64,000 nucleotides of DNA from Symbiodinium natans (Eukaryota > Sar > Dinophyceae > Suessiales > Symbiodiniaceae), in contig CAJNDS010000557.1 of the NCBI GenBank assembly GCA_905221605.1, positions 1,278,579 through 1,342,578 of the forward strand, read 5' to 3'. Under the pieces are notes generated by a model that saw only the letters and a list, made by a program, of their open reading frames with translations, made no database searches and had not been told where the DNA came from. Below are positions 1-10,539 of this stretch, piece after piece (the first letter of the stretch is position 1; every line of letters begins with the position of its first letter). Made by a program: the position numbers and the translations under genes.

Positions 1-462
1 AAAACAAGACAAGAGTGTTTAGAAGAGTCACAAATTATTTCCCTTGAACTAATGCTACCAGTAGTAGATTAATCGATTGACCTGATACCATTTCTATAAC
101 CGAAATCCGTTGATTAAACTCCTTAAACTTGGTATTATTTGTTTCTGTTGACAGTGTTGATTGGATTTGAATTGATTTGAATTGATTGAATCTCTTCAAA
201 TTCATCATAGTAACTAAATTCTCGATCAAAATCAAGTAATAAATATTGATGTGTTGTTTTATTAGTTGCACGAGGATCACCACAGAATAATGGCATTGGT
301 TTTGGTCTATTACCACTTATAAATTGGATGCATGGTTACCTATTTGTGATTGGAAAAGTTATGGATATTTTCGTCCCAGATGGCTGACACGGATTGATGC
401 AGTAGATACTGAAGAAGAAGAAGATGATGATATACAACCAATTACGGAACAGATTCCCTAAA
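1..462. other. AT-rich block unlike the rest of the window
   Basis: This block is clearly richer in A and T than anything downstream and has no telomere-like heptamers until about 466. The minus strand carries a 93-codon open frame (35-316) with A/T-ending codons; a second minus frame reads DPRATNKTTHQYLLLDFDRE. The plus strand from about 316 has another open frame, with WLPICDWKSYGYFRPRW and an acidic EEEEDDD run, that stops inside the first CCCTAAA array. No family was recognised. Transferred DNA, a decayed element or an assembly chimera are all possible. Confidence 0.4.
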
Positions 463-1340
463 CCCCAAGCCCTAAACGCCTAAACCCTAAATCCTCAACC
501 TAAACCCTAAACCCTAAACCCTTTTCAGAGACTCCGGCGCAGGTTGCCGACTGAGACGTCTGTGCAGAGCTTGCCGCATCCTTGGGGGGGCCTCGGGGCC
601 GGCTGGTTAAAGGGCTGGTAGGGGTGGAGTTTCTGTCTTTTTTGTTTTCTTGGGGGTGGGGGAGTTTAGGGTTTAGGGTTTGGGGTTTAGGGTTTAGGGT
701 TTCGGGGTGAAGGGAGGTATTTGGAGGGACTTCAAGCTTTCTGGGCTTTTATTTTGGGGAACTTCGCCCGAACACCTTCAACCGTACGAGCCCCGAACCA
801 GGGAGCCAAGGTTTGAAGCTGCTGTTTATTGTTTTTGTGTAGGGTCTGGGGTTTTAGGGTTTAGGGTTTAGGGTTCAGGGTTCAGGATGTAGGGTTTAGG
901 AAAGTTTAGGGTTTAGGGTTTGGGGTGTCTTGGCCGCTTGAAGTGGGCAATTTCCTACGTCTAACCCCGCGCATAGCCCTTGTCTGAGCGTTAGGGCCTC
1001 ACATGCAACCCCTTGCATTCCCCCAAACCCTAAGCCCTAAGCCCCAAACCCTAAACCCAAACTGAAAAAACCCAAACCCTAAACCCTCAGCCCTAAGCCC
1101 TGGGAAGGGTTTCGGGTTTAAGGTTTAGGGGTTTAGGGGTTTGGGGGTTTAGGGGTTTAGGGGTGTTGGGGTGTAGTTGTGTGGGGGTGTAGGGGTGTAG
1201 GGGTGTAGGGGTGTAGGGGTGTAGGGGTGTAGGGGTGTAGGGGTGTAGGGGTGTAGGGGTGTAGGGGTGTAATTAGGGCTGTAGGGGTGTAGGGGTTTCG
1301 GGTTTCGGGTTTAGGGTTTGGGTGCTAGGTGTTTCGGTTT
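463..1340. repeat. Mixed CCCTAAA/TTTAGGG arrays with degenerate variants
   Basis: Both orientations are present: CCCTAAA at 466-520 and 1025-1095, TTTAGGG at 663-705 and 850-930. A locally homogenised GGGGTGTA variant fills about 1180-1270. One weak island (531-590) follows a TTTTCAG acceptor-like site, but no frame there stands out. No gene can be supported. Confidence 0.7.
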
Positions 1341-1342
1341 AG

Positions 1343-1554
1343 GCTGATGGCCGCCGGCAGCGGCGAGCTCTTCTGCCTCCGCCCCATCGACGATCAGGCG
1401 GCGAGCCAAGTCCGTGCTTCGAGATTTTGTTTCTTTAAGGGAAGCTTCTGGAACTTTAGTGCCTTGGGAACCCTAAATCCTAAACCCTCAACCCTAAACC
1501 CTAAATCCTAAACCCTAAACCCGAAGCCTCAGATCGAGGAGATCTATGTCTTGG
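1343..1554 (+). CDS. Two candidate exons (1343-1409, 1533-1554), unknown protein
   Basis: Exon 1 follows TTTAG, contains ATG at 1347 and reads MAAGSGELFCLRPIDDQAAS before a GT donor. Exon 2 is 22 nt after CTCAG and reads IEEIYVL before GTTTCG. Exon 1 ends in phase 0 and exon 2 starts in phase 0. The intron between them contains CCCTAAA units. No family is recognised. The ATG could be a true start or an internal methionine. Confidence 0.35.
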
Positions 1555-1884
1555 GTTTCGGGCTAAGCCTCAATTCTTCTTCTCAAGCCCCAAGATACGT
1601 AAACCCTAACCCTAAAGCCGAAACCCTAAGCCCTAAACCCTAGACCCTAAACTCCTTCACCCGCAAAGTCCGCCCGCTTTCGCTGCCAAGGCCTATCGGA
1701 CCATTACCACTTTGCTGGGCATGCTCTTCACACGTGTCTGGCTCAGAGTCTCTCCCAGGATACCTTGCCAGGATGATTCAGGGTTTACTGTTTAGGGTTT
1801 AGGGATGATACAAGGTTTAGGGTTGGGGTTTAGGGTTTAGTGTTTAGGGTTCAGGGATAGTTCAGAGTTTTAGGGTTCCCTTAG

Positions 1885-3367
1885 CAACTCCGTTCATGGC
1901 TGGAGTGTGCTCGTGCAAGGGATCCTGCTCCAGAAGCCAGCAAAAGGCAGCACTTTGGAGGGTTCAGGGGGTGAGCGAGTCCTGCAAACTACCCCTCCCC
2001 CCCCCCTTTTTCTGGGCTCACCTTGAACCCTGGTACCCTAAACGGGCCGAAACCCGAACCCCTAAAACGGTCCTAGGCCCTAAACCCCCCTCAGCCCTAC
2101 TGTGGAAGGATGCTGAAAGTGGATGCAACGCCGAGGCCTCCCCTTTCGTTGCGGGCTCAATCCAAGGCCAGACGCAGTGGCCTGTTGGTTTTCGGGAGTT
2201 TGTAGCAGGGGCATGGTTCATGGTTTATGGGCTTCAGGGATTGGGGCGGGGCCTTATGCACAGAGTTCAGGGTTTAGGGCGGTTATGGTGTGCATCCCTG
2301 AGACGCTTTCATGGTTGAAGTTGTGCGGGGTTGTGGGACTCGAAGGGTCGAAGGCGTGTGTGCGGTTTAGGGTTATAAGGGGTATAAGGAGGGATTCCTG
2401 GAAGGGACCCTCTAATCTTATTCCCCTATCTAACCCTTTTGTTTATTATGGCCCCTCTATACCTAGGTAGCCCCTAAATGAGCCCCAAAAGACCCCTAGG
2501 GTCCCTTAGAAGGGTCCCTCCTGTCGTTCCTTGCTAGGGAGCTGGGGGATGTTTTGGCTTAAGGATCGGGTGGAAAATCCAAATAGCTGCTTAACACCTT
2601 AGCCCCGAAACCCTCAGCCCTCAACCCTGGGCCTATTCAAGGCAACGGTATCATGAATGAGCCCTAGTGAAACTTCAGCCCACAGACGCTCCCGCCAGTT
2701 ATTCCAGGGCGTTTCGCAGCCACGATGGGCCGCCAACGTTGCTGACCCCGCGAAAGAACATCGAGGAGCCACTGACACGGTTTTAGGGACTGGCAAGCGC
2801 ATTCACAATCCACACACCCTAACCGTTCCTACAGGAAACTCTACTCTACAACTGGTAGCCATAAAGGGGGGGCGCCTTCCCAAATTTCCTAATGCTCGTG
2901 GGCCCCCCAAAGCCCAAAACACCAAACCCTAAACCCTAAACCCCAAACCCTTACCCTAAACCCTATACCCTCACGACCCCTGGAGCTTAAGACCGAGCCC
3001 TGCCTAGGATCAGAGGGTCCTTAGATCCCTTATACTAGGATGCCCAGTAGTACCCTTATTCCCTTTTTGGGGGCTCTAGGTTCCCCTATAAACCCCTTTA
3101 AGCAAAAGAAGGGCACCCTTTTTAAGCCTAGGTTACTGGGCAGCCTAGTAGAAGGCGCTAGAAGAGTTCCCTGCTTATGGGTCACTGCACGTACTTGGCA
3201 CTTGAGGCTTAGGGTTTAGGGTTTAGGGTTTAGGGTTTAGGGTTTAGGAAGTTCAGGGTTTGGGGTGTTCAGGGAACTTCGTCAAGCATGCCGGAGGACG
3301 CGGTGCTCGTGCGGCACTTCGCGTTCCTCTCCCTGCCCTTGCAGCAGACCATCGCGCAGAAGATGCG
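1885..3367 (+). CDS. Four-exon model, unknown protein (partial)
   Basis: Exons are 1885-1961, 2095-2187, 2679-2779 and 3273-3367. All begin after AG and end before GT, and the phases agree at every junction (1-1, 1-1, 0-0). Readable pieces are GWSVLVQGILLQKPAKG, LLWKDAESGCNAEASPF, SRQLFQGVSQPRWAANVAD and PEDAVLVRHFAFLSLPLQQT. The introns carry CCCTAAA and TTTAGGG units, and the last one contains the inverted-repeat element at 3033-3150. Neither end of the gene was found. Agreement of four phases is good but not decisive, because some islands are open in other frames. Confidence 0.45.
3033..3150. mobile_element. MITE-like element with about 18-bp terminal inverted repeats
   Basis: The left end TACTAGGATGCCCAGTAG mirrors the right end CTACTGGGCAGCCTAGTA-like sequence (3133-3150) with few mismatches. 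The interior has the accompanying strings tacccttattccctttttgg and gttcccctataaaccc, which recur in similar form at 13093, 30566 and 57444. It has no coding capacity. It lies inside an intron of the 1885-3367 model. Confidence 0.6.
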
Positions 3368-4108
3368 GTGACGAGCCACCCCACGTGCTCTAACAGTATT
3401 CGTTCGGGGTCTAGAGTGGAGGGATAATCTTCGGAGTGCAGGGTGACGGTTTAGGGTCTAGGCTTTACGGTTTCAGTCAAATGGAGGTTTGTGATAGTCT
3501 CATAATGCTCTGCAAAGCAAGATTGTAGGGACGGAAGACAGCAATCGTCGGGGGCCTTTAGTCATGCATTTGGGCTTTCAGGGTTTAGGGAGTTTAGGGT
3601 TCAGGATTATTTATTCGGTTTTTTCCTGAAACCCTAAACCCGAAAAGCCCGAGGCCCTCAAACTCCCAGCCCCAAACGGCTGTAAAGATTCTGGAGCGCC
3701 GATGATCCCAGCAGTTAGCATGGTACTGTCTTGGGATTCCCCTAAAGAGTTCCTGTTGCTTGTCCAATTGACCCTATACCCTGAACCCTACATCCAGATC
3801 TTTCCCCACCCCCTCCCGAGTTCCAACCATGTCTGCGCGGTTTGGTTACAAGCAAACTGAGGTTTAGGGTTTAGGGTTTAGGGTTTAGCGTTTAGGGTTT
3901 AGGGTCATAGGACCATCGTACCTCCAGCCTCAACCCTAATCCGGCGTCTAACACGACGTCGGGCGTGTGCTTGACTGGACCGGCGCTCCGTCAACATGTT
4001 TTGTCTAGGACATTTAGTCCCCAACGCTGCAAGGGCCAGAGTGCGCAGTGCAGTAATGCCAGGGATCCGACGCCCATAGCTTTGCAAGCCGACCTACGCA
4101 CAGTCTAG

Positions 4109-4168
4109 TTCCAGCTCAACGCGCAGCGTATCAACCATCAGAAGCTGATTGCAGCGTATCTACTCTGG
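4109..4168 (+). CDS. Single candidate exon, unknown protein
   Basis: After a TCTAG acceptor the frame reads FQLNAQRINHQKLIAAYLLW and ends at GTGGAG. It starts and ends in phase 0. The same frame stays open a little further and another frame at 4198 encodes a basic-hydrophobic stretch (KRRRWVLLAAACLLQAA), so the 3' boundary is uncertain. Confidence 0.35.
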
Positions 4169-4722
4169 GTGGAGATTTCGGGTTTAGGGCCTTCCAGTTG
4201 TGTATCAAGCGTGCCGCTTGTCTTCTTCCGGGGGCCATGGTCAAGAGACGGCGCTGGGTCTTGCTGGCAGCAGCCTGTCTTTTGCAGGCAGCGATCTACC
4301 GAAGTTTATGGAGGGGCCGGGGAGGGGTCCCTGTTTTAGGGGGGTTTGCCTGGATACTGTACGATTGTGTGCACAAAGGCCTTCCCTCCAGCCTCTCCCA
4401 GAATCAACTTCGGTTGGTTATACTGGGGTCAGGTACAGGCATGTTTGATGTTACAATATCCTCGTCATTAAAAGTTCCACAGAGATCTTGACAAAGGACC
4501 ATGATGCACTGAGTCTTCCCGAAACTCTATAGACCCTAAACCCAAAACCCTAAACCTGTCTCGATCCGTGCGACGTTGGGCGAGCGAGGGCTCATAATGG
4601 GCAGAGCTTGCTCGACCCTAAACCCAAAACCCTAAACCCTAAGCCCTAAGCCCCTAAGTCCTAAGCCCTAAGCCCTAAGCCCTAAACCCTAAACCCTAAA
4701 CCCTGACCCTTAATGTACACCC

Positions 4723-4859
4723 CCCCCCCCCCCCCCCCGTCTTATGTTCTTTTTCGCACGAAACCAAGTCTTTGGGCAGGTTCCGAGACATTCAACGCTG
4801 CTTGGCCCCGAAGTATGCAGAAAAGTGGAGAGCCACAAGCTCAACACAGCTTCGCCAAG
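4723..4859 (+). CDS. Poly-C tract followed by a candidate exon (4769-4859)
   Basis: A run of about 18 C ends at 4738. The exon opens after ACCAAG at 4769, reads FGQVPRHSTLLGPEVCRKVE and SHKLNTASP, and ends at AAG|GTTGAG. The function is unknown. Confidence 0.4.
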
Positions 4860-5133
4860 GTTGAGGGACGCAACCCCATAACTTTGTCATAGTTGGGAAC
4901 ATTTTCCATGTTTAAGGGTACTTAAGCCCTATAAGGAATGAGCATGTAAGTTAATACTATCCCAACCATAAACTAGATAAGCCAGCTAGGTCATTCAGAG
5001 CTTGTAGCATGTAGGGTTAGGTGTTTGAGTCATAGAGCTAGGGGTTTGTTAGTGTGGTCCTGGGTCACGCGTGATATCCCCCCCCCCGAAAGAAGAAGCA
5101 CAGTGCTGTACCTCCCAAAGCCAGCGCCTCTAC

Positions 5134-5208
5134 GCCCTAAACCCTAAACCCTAAACCCTAAACCCTAAACCCTAAACCCTAAACCCTAAACCCTAAACCC
5201 TAAACCCT
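5134..5208. repeat. Pure CCCTAAA array
   Basis: About ten perfect copies. It faces a TTTAGGG array at 5309-5388 across a 100-bp unique island (5209-5308), the standard CCCTAAA - island - TTTAGGG arrangement of this window. The island (5241-5309) is open in two frames and may be an exon. Confidence 0.9.
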
Positions 5209-5471
5209 ATGGAAGCCCTTAAAAGAAACCCAGGTTCCAGGCTTTCATAACCTTTCCGCTGCCCGGCGGGTCCGCAGCGTGGCGCGGGCTCAGGCTGCCG
5301 TTTTGGGGGGTTTAGGGTTTAGGGTTTAGGGTTTAGGGTTTAGGGTTTAGGGTTTAGGGTTTAGGGTTTAGGGTTTAGGGTTTAGGGTGTCAGGTCTAGG
5401 GTGTAGGGTTTAGGAAGAGGCCCGCTTTCCGCTTGTTTTGTGGGCTTTGGGGGGCTCCTGGCGTTGTTCAG

Positions 5472-5527
5472 ATGCTGATGCAGCTTTGCCTTAGGGGCGA
5501 CTGCATGAACTCTAAGCTGCTTTGTGG
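5472..5527 (+). CDS. Small candidate exon, unknown protein
   Basis: It follows GTTCAG and reads MLMQLCLRGDCMNSKLLC before GTGTAT (phase 2). A 15-nt candidate microexon at 5730-5744 (after TTGCAG, before GTTCTT) would fit the phase but is too short to trust. Confidence 0.3.
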
Positions 5528-5835
5528 GTGTATGGCTCTGTGAGTGTAGGGTTCCGGGCAATGAGCCCTGAAAGGGTGTATGGTCCATATACCCTGACAG
5601 GGAGGAGGTTTTATGCTATCATGGGGTTGAGGGTTACTGGAGCCGAGGTTTGTCAGGGCTGGGAAGGTGTCGGTGGGGTAGAAAAGCGGTTTTCCTGCAT
5701 GGACCCTAAACCCTGCTTGTTGCAGGGAGCACAGTTTAAGGTTCTTAGATGACGCTGGCCGGTCCAAACTAGCTAAACCCTGTAGCCTAAACCCTAAGCC
5801 CTAGACCCTAACCCTTAACCCTAAACAGCTCGCAG

Positions 5836-5950
5836 CCCTGCATGTCAGATGTTTAGGTTCCTTCCCTGGAAAACAGATCATTGGGAGCCGAGCGTGCCTA
5901 AACAGCCCTCCCAAAGCCCTTCAAGACCCGGAAGCGCAGAACCCCTACAC
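5836..5950 (+). CDS. Candidate exon, unknown protein
   Basis: After CGCAG the frame reads ALHVRCLGSFPGKQIIGSRA and continues open until the next CCCTAAA units. The donor is unclear and the end is approximate. Confidence 0.3.
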
Positions 5951-6058
5951 GCTAGATCCCTTAACCCTAAAACATGCATCCTCTAAACCCTATAAACCCT
6001 ATAAACCCTAAACCCTAAACCCTAAACTAATATATACTCAAAACCCTGCACCTCGAAG

Positions 6059-6119
6059 GAGCGTTGCAGCTCAAGAGCTGGGCGAGAAGACGACCCTGGC
6101 TCCCTGGTCTTTGTTCGGG
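6059..6119 (+). CDS. Candidate exon, unknown protein
   Basis: It follows CGAAG and reads SVAAQELGEKTTLAPWSLFG, ending directly at GTTTAGGG, where the TTTAGGG array begins. The left flank is CCCTAAA. The codons GAG, CTG and AAG are favoured. Confidence 0.4.
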
Positions 6120-6659
6120 GTTTAGGGTTTAGAGTTCAGGGTTTATAGGTTTTTAGGTTTATAGGGTTTGGGTTTAGGGTTTAGGTTTAGGGTTTAGGGT
6201 TTAGGGGGCTTCGGGTGCAGGGCGTAGGGGTTTTGAGGTCTTGAGCCTCAACCCCTATACCCTTCTTGCGGCCGCTACATGGTGCCTTACAACATGGGCC
6301 CTTGATTGGAGAAACCCTTACCCTAAACCCTAAACCCTAACCCCCAAACCCTAACCCTAAACCCTAAACCCTAAACCGGGCCCTGTATCCTCTGGGCCAC
6401 CGAAGGGCCCATACTTCCGAACCCCTTGAAGAAGGTCAGGGACCATATGAACGATGAGCCCTGAAGCCTAGACCCTTAGTAAAACCGAAAGTTTTTGTTA
6501 ACTAACAGCTCCACAGTTTGGTTTCGTACTACTTGGGTTTTGAGGTCTTGTTTGCTTCTTATTTTTTCAACATAGGGTTTAGGGTTTAGGGTTCAGGGCT
6601 TGGGGAATAAAAGAAAAGCTCGTCTAGCTCTGACCTCCAAGAATTTTGGCGTTTAGGAT

Positions 6660-6950
6660 TGCCTGAATCTGAGATTGCCATGCTATATTACATATACACA
6701 TATATATACACACACACACTTAAGTTTCTCTATACATATACATATATATATATACATGTGTGTATAAAGCCCTGAACTAAATCGCGAAAGCCCTGCGCAC
6801 CCTCAACCCTGTACACCGTACACCCCGGACCCAGAACCGCAACTCTGCAATTACAGTCTATATATCAAAAACAAACATACTTGGAAACACGTCATATATA
6901 TATATATACACATATGTGTGTATATACATATAGCATATAATAGAGCACGA
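6660..6950. repeat. TA/CA-rich microsatellite stretches
   Basis: TATATA/CACACA tracts lie at 6689-6762 and 6893-6935. No gene is visible in this stretch. Confidence 0.8.
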
Positions 6951-7003
6951 TGTCGTCGTGCAATATTGCACATAAGCTTCACATGATCTCCGACACTGAG
7001 CAG

Positions 7004-7722
7004 CTGCTGAGGTCGACGATGCGGAGCTCGCGCCGTCGGCGAACGCGAAGCGCTTTCGCGCCATCCTCGAGAGCTGCTCGGAAGCAGCGTGTTGCCGTTG
7101 CTTTTTCTAGTGTTTTGTGCGCGCCTCAGCATGGGTGCGCCGCCAGCTGGGACAGCGAGTATATACGTGGGAGAGTCCTCTATACCATTCCGAGGGTTTA
7201 GGGTTTAGGGTTTAGGGTTTAGGGTTTAGGGTTTAGGGCCCCTCTAGGTTCCAGGAGCTCCACCCGATTTCCATCCCACAGCAAAGCGCCAGCTCCCAGG
7301 TCTGACGTGCACGGACGAGGAGCTGGCCTTTGCGCCTTGCAAGCGTTTGGCGGGTTCCCGATTACGTTTAGGGTTTAGGGTTTAGGGTATAGTGTTTAGG
7401 GTTTAGGGTTTAGGGTTTAGGCTTTAGGGTTCAGGGTTCAGGGTTTCAGGGTTTAGGGTTTAGGGTTTAGGGTTTAGGGGCTCGGGGGTTCATTGCCTCT
7501 ATAGGGCTTGCAAACAGTGTGGTCTTGCAGCTCGTCCCTTGGCCCTTGGCTCGTGAATAGTCACCTTGTGTGGCACGTCATGATCAAACTGGCATGGCAA
7601 ACTTTGTGATGCCAGTGCGCATTTCAGCTGACTTTAGCTCCGGTTTCCACTCGATCACATCACCCACATGGCCTTCCAACGAGACGTCACTCCCCGAGTC
7701 CCCGATGTTAGCTAGCATTTGA
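7004..7722 (+). CDS. Four-exon model ending at TGA 7720-7722, unknown protein
   Basis: Exons are 7004-7088, 7111-7195, 7287-7353 and 7628-7722. Phases match throughout (2-2, 0-0, 1-1). Readable parts are VDDAELAPSANAKRFRAILE, APQHGCAASWDSEYIRGR, LPGLTCTDEELAFAPCKRLA and FHSITSPTWPSNETSLPESP, then a stop. The second exon ends exactly where a TTTAGGG array starts (7195/7196). The first intron would be only 22 nt (a T-rich tail ending CTAG), so exons 1 and 2 may be joined another way. The start codon was not found. No domain is recognised. Confidence 0.4.
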
Positions 7723-7861
7723 CGCTGCTTAGCACTGCGTTCTGTAGCTGCAGCTGGCCTGCGTGTAAAATTGGATGGCTCGTGATGAGGCCTCTGCTTG
7801 CTATGGGGTGTGGCGGCCCCTGCCCCCCGTCCCCCCGTCCATGCACCCTGACCCCTGACCT

Positions 7862-7968
7862 CTAAACCCCTAAACCCCTAAACCCTAAACCCCAAACCCC
7901 AAACCCCAAACCCCAAACCCCAAACCCCAAACCCCAAACCCCAAACCCCAAACCCCAAACCCACCCCT
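7862..7968. repeat. Homogenised CCCCAAA array
   Basis: A run of CCCCAAA heptamers (a C-for-T variant of CCCTAAA) lies at about 7889-7965. Minus-strand translation gives a meaningless GFGVWGL periodicity. Confidence 0.85.
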
Positions 7969-7995
7969 CCCGCAATTCCACAACTTGAGTTAAAG

Positions 7996-8088
7996 GTGCA
8001 CAGCCCGCGAATGCGGCACATGCTCCGAGGGATTGCAGCCATCGCGAAGGAGGCGTCCGCAGCACCTCGGGCAGCAGATGGCAAGTGA
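7996..8088 (+). CDS. Candidate exon, possibly terminal
   Basis: After TTAAAG the frame reads RMRHMLRGIAAIAKEASAAP, then reaches GGC AAG TGA at 8086-8088. The last codons also offer a GT donor (AA|GTGATT), so it may be internal. It is alanine-rich and amphipathic. No family is recognised. Confidence 0.35.
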   Translation: MHSPRMRHMLRGIAAIAKEASAAPRAADGK

Positions 8089-8473
8089 TTGAAGTTGAGG
8101 GTTGACAGCTCCGAGCCTGGAGTTTAGTGGCTGACGGCTTCTGGGTTTAGGTTTAGCAAGAGCTTGCAAGGTATCAGAGGCTTACAGGATGTAGAGTTGA
8201 GGTAGTAGCTGTTTCGGTGTTAAGATTTCGGGTTGAAGGTTGAGAGCCTATCAGGTTGTAGGCTCAGGGTGCAAGGTACGATGCAGTTTGGCCTCTGTTT
8301 GGTACCGTGTCCCTTTCTTTGGGCTTCAACGAATTATGCATCAACTTGAACCTGATTGTCTTAGGGTTCAGGGTTTAGGGTTTAGGGTTTAGGGTTTAGG
8401 GTTTAGGGTTTAGGGTTTAGGGCTCAACTCCCTGAGCCCTGAAGCTCGAGAGCTGTTGCTTCATGCCATGCAG

Positions 8474-9063
8474 GGATCTTCTACAAGCTCCGCAACCTGT
8501 CTTGCGTTCTTCGTCTGGGGGAGCCCCATCGAAACCGCAAACCCCACCACTTAGAAACCCTAAACCGCCTAAACCCTAAACCCTACTAAACCCTAAACCC
8601 TAAACCCTAAACCCTGAACCCTAAACCCTAAACCCTAAACCCTAAATCCCAGCCCCTAAACATCTCCTTCTTTCGGGAGCTGTTGTCAAGGCACGGGCTT
8701 TCGAGATCCTCTACGAGGACTGGCCCGGCCACTCCCATCCTTCAAAGCGAGCACCGCTTTCCACCTTGGGTTTAGGGTTTAGGGTTTGGGGTTTAGGGTT
8801 TAGGGTTTAGGGTTTAGGGTTTAGGGTTTAGGGCCACCTTGAAGCCGGAACCCTAAAAGGGTTTAAGGGTTTAGGGTTTTGGGTTTACGTTTTAGGGTTA
8901 GGGTTTAACTAGGGTTTCGGACCCTTTTTTTGCTACGTATCCATTTTCACAAGTTGTTCATGTCTGGCGATCGAAATACCTATCAGCATCATCAGAACAC
9001 AAACGTCGCCGTATGGCAGAAAAAGAACCTGAGTCACAATCGTCCAGGACAAAAAAGCCCTAA
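8474..9063 (+). CDS. Three-exon model ending at TAA 9061-9063, unknown protein
   Basis: Exons are 8474-8530 (after ATGCAG; GA donor), 8680-8769 (GT donor at the start of a TTTAGGG array) and 8954-9063. All junctions are phase 1, with split codons giving Pro and Val. Parts read IFYKLRNLSCVLRLGEPH, ARAFEILYEDWPGHSHPSKR and a basic tail with SEHKRRRMAEKEPESQSSR. The basic C-terminus could be a nuclear signal (inference). Intron 1 is CCCTAAA-rich and intron 2 opens with TTTAGGG. The stop codon lies in a CCCTAAA-like string. The 5' end is missing. Confidence 0.5.
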
Positions 9064-9149
9064 ACCGCAAACCCGAACTTGAAACCAGAAACCCTAACCA
9101 TAACCCTAAACCCTAAACACTAAACCCTAAACCCTAAACCCTATGTCAG

Positions 9150-9255
9150 CCTGCCGGAAAGAAGAGGATCTGGCCCCCGTGCGCTTCGCCTGCGACGTCC
9201 TGGTCTGGAGGCTGGAGGGCCCAGTTGCCGAAGCAGACGCCCGGCTGCAATTAGG
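9150..9255 (+). CDS. Candidate exon, unknown protein
   Basis: It starts after ATGTCAG with CCCTAAA on its left and ends at a TTTAGGG array. The frame reads CRKEEDLAPVRFACDVLVWR and LEGPVAEADARLQ. It is clearly protein-like, but the donor could be GT or an upstream GC. Confidence 0.45.
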
Positions 9256-9756
9256 GTTTAGGGTTTAGAGTTTAGGGCTGAGGGTTTCGGGTGTATTTAG
9301 TTTAGGGTTTAGGGGTTTAAGGTTTTGGGTGTAGGGTGTAGGGCTTAGGGTTTATTTAGGGCTTCGGGTAATTTAGGGTTTAGGGTTGGGGGTTCACAAT
9401 GGTTTTTGGGTGAATAGGTAGTTAAGGTTTAGGATTAAAGGGTTTTGGGCTTCAGAGTTTTCCTGTTAACAAGGTAGTTTTCAGGTTTGGGGGGTCCAGG
9501 CATCCTGGCTCATAGGGTTTTAGGGTTTACGGCTTAGTAATCGAGGGTTCGCAGGGCTCGCAGGGCTCGCAGGGCTCGCAGGGCTGCAGGGCTCTCTGGG
9601 CCGGAGTTTCTACCGGGCTTATTTTTTTCCGGTTGCTTAGGGTTAAGGAGGGTTTTAGTCCCAAACGATTCAATTGCGACCTCATCCCCTCACCTGATCC
9701 CATGGCTCAACCCACCTCTACCATTCTTCAACTCCCTCAGTTTTCAAAAAGTTGGC
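9256..9756. repeat. Degenerate TTTAGGG stretch and a GCAGGGCTC repeat
   Basis: Loosely spaced TTTAGGG variants fill 9255-9540. A 10-bp GCTCGCAGGG tandem lies at about 9548-9590. No gene is seen. Confidence 0.7.
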
Positions 9757-10215
9757 ATGCAGCAGTCTAACGCGAGAACTGTATTGGGGCAAAAAGTCAA
9801 TGAAGGCTCATGGGAGAAGGATCTCGACAGGACCGTGTTCAGTGCGACGGTGGACAAGGTAAATCCGTTGGACGTCACTGGGTCTTGACTCTCCGCACTG
9901 CTGCAGCGACGAGGGACTTTCATACGACCTTATCTCAGGCACGCGATAAGGTCAAGCAGTCCATGGGCTACGCAGCCCACCGCCGGTCTCGGGCAATCGT
10001 TGTCACGAGGGACAGACTCGCTGCAAATCAATTGCCCCCCCCCCCCCCCCCCAAGGATCTTGCAGTTGGTGATGGCCTTTCCACGGGTGCTGTGGTATGT
10101 CGCGACCCACACTAATGCACCAATGGCGGGGCTAGTCGAGGAGACCTTCCACAGGATGGGAATGCCGCACGAGAAGTGGGAACCGCGCACATGGATGGGC
10201 TTGGCTGCTTCATGA
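9757..10215 (+). CDS. Three-exon small gene, unknown protein
   Basis: The model is 9757-9858 (ATG at 9757, donor GTAAAT), 9939-10010 (acceptor CTCAG, GA donor) and 10066-10215 (acceptor TTGCAG after an 18-base poly-C tract; stop TGA). All junctions are phase 0. Parts read QKVNEGSWEKDLDRTVFSA, DKVKQSMGYAAHRRSRAIVV and MAFPRVLWYVATHTNAPMAG. The last exon is the best supported (49 codons). Exons 1 and 2 are also open in a second frame, so their exact joins are uncertain. These introns have few telomere-like units. Confidence 0.4.
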
Positions 10216-10272
10216 AAAGAGTTTGGTGGTAAGGAGGGTTTTGCTGCTTGAGGGTCCTAGGGTTTAGGTTTT

Positions 10273-10440
10273 GTGTTGAGGGCTAGACCAAACCCCCAAA
10301 CCCCCAAACCCCCCAAAAAGCCCGAACCCCCCCCCCCCCACCCCCCCCCCCCCCCCAAAAAAAAACCAAGAGAAAAACCCCAAACCCCGAAACCCCTAAA
10401 CCACCCCCCACCCCAACCCCTCAAGAGACCTTCAGTTCAG
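10273..10440. other. C/A-rich low-complexity stretch, no gene
   Basis: CCCCAAA variants, C and A homopolymers. The 69-codon open frame here is only proline-lysine low complexity. Confidence 0.7.
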
Positions 10441-10441
10441 A

Positions 10442-10539
10442 GTTGTATGCCCTGTATACGAACAGTCCTTAATAGGGATTAAAGTACCCCCTATTATAAT
10501 CTCAATGAAGGACCGTTTCTATAAGGGGGAACATCCCAA
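10442..10539. mobile_element. MITE family A, copy 1 (left end diverged)
   Basis: It shares with 45344-45451 and 57602-57707 the order: left flank, AACAGTCC, TAGGGATT, AGTACC, TATAATC, GGAC, then AACATCCCAA. The right terminus ACATCCCAA is intact and the left terminus is diverged. About 100 bp, no coding capacity. Confidence 0.65.

Noticed and set aside
6689-6935. Origin or promoter from TA-rich tracts
   Set aside because: Simple TA/CA microsatellites with no supporting motifs; dinoflagellate promoters generally lack a TATA box.
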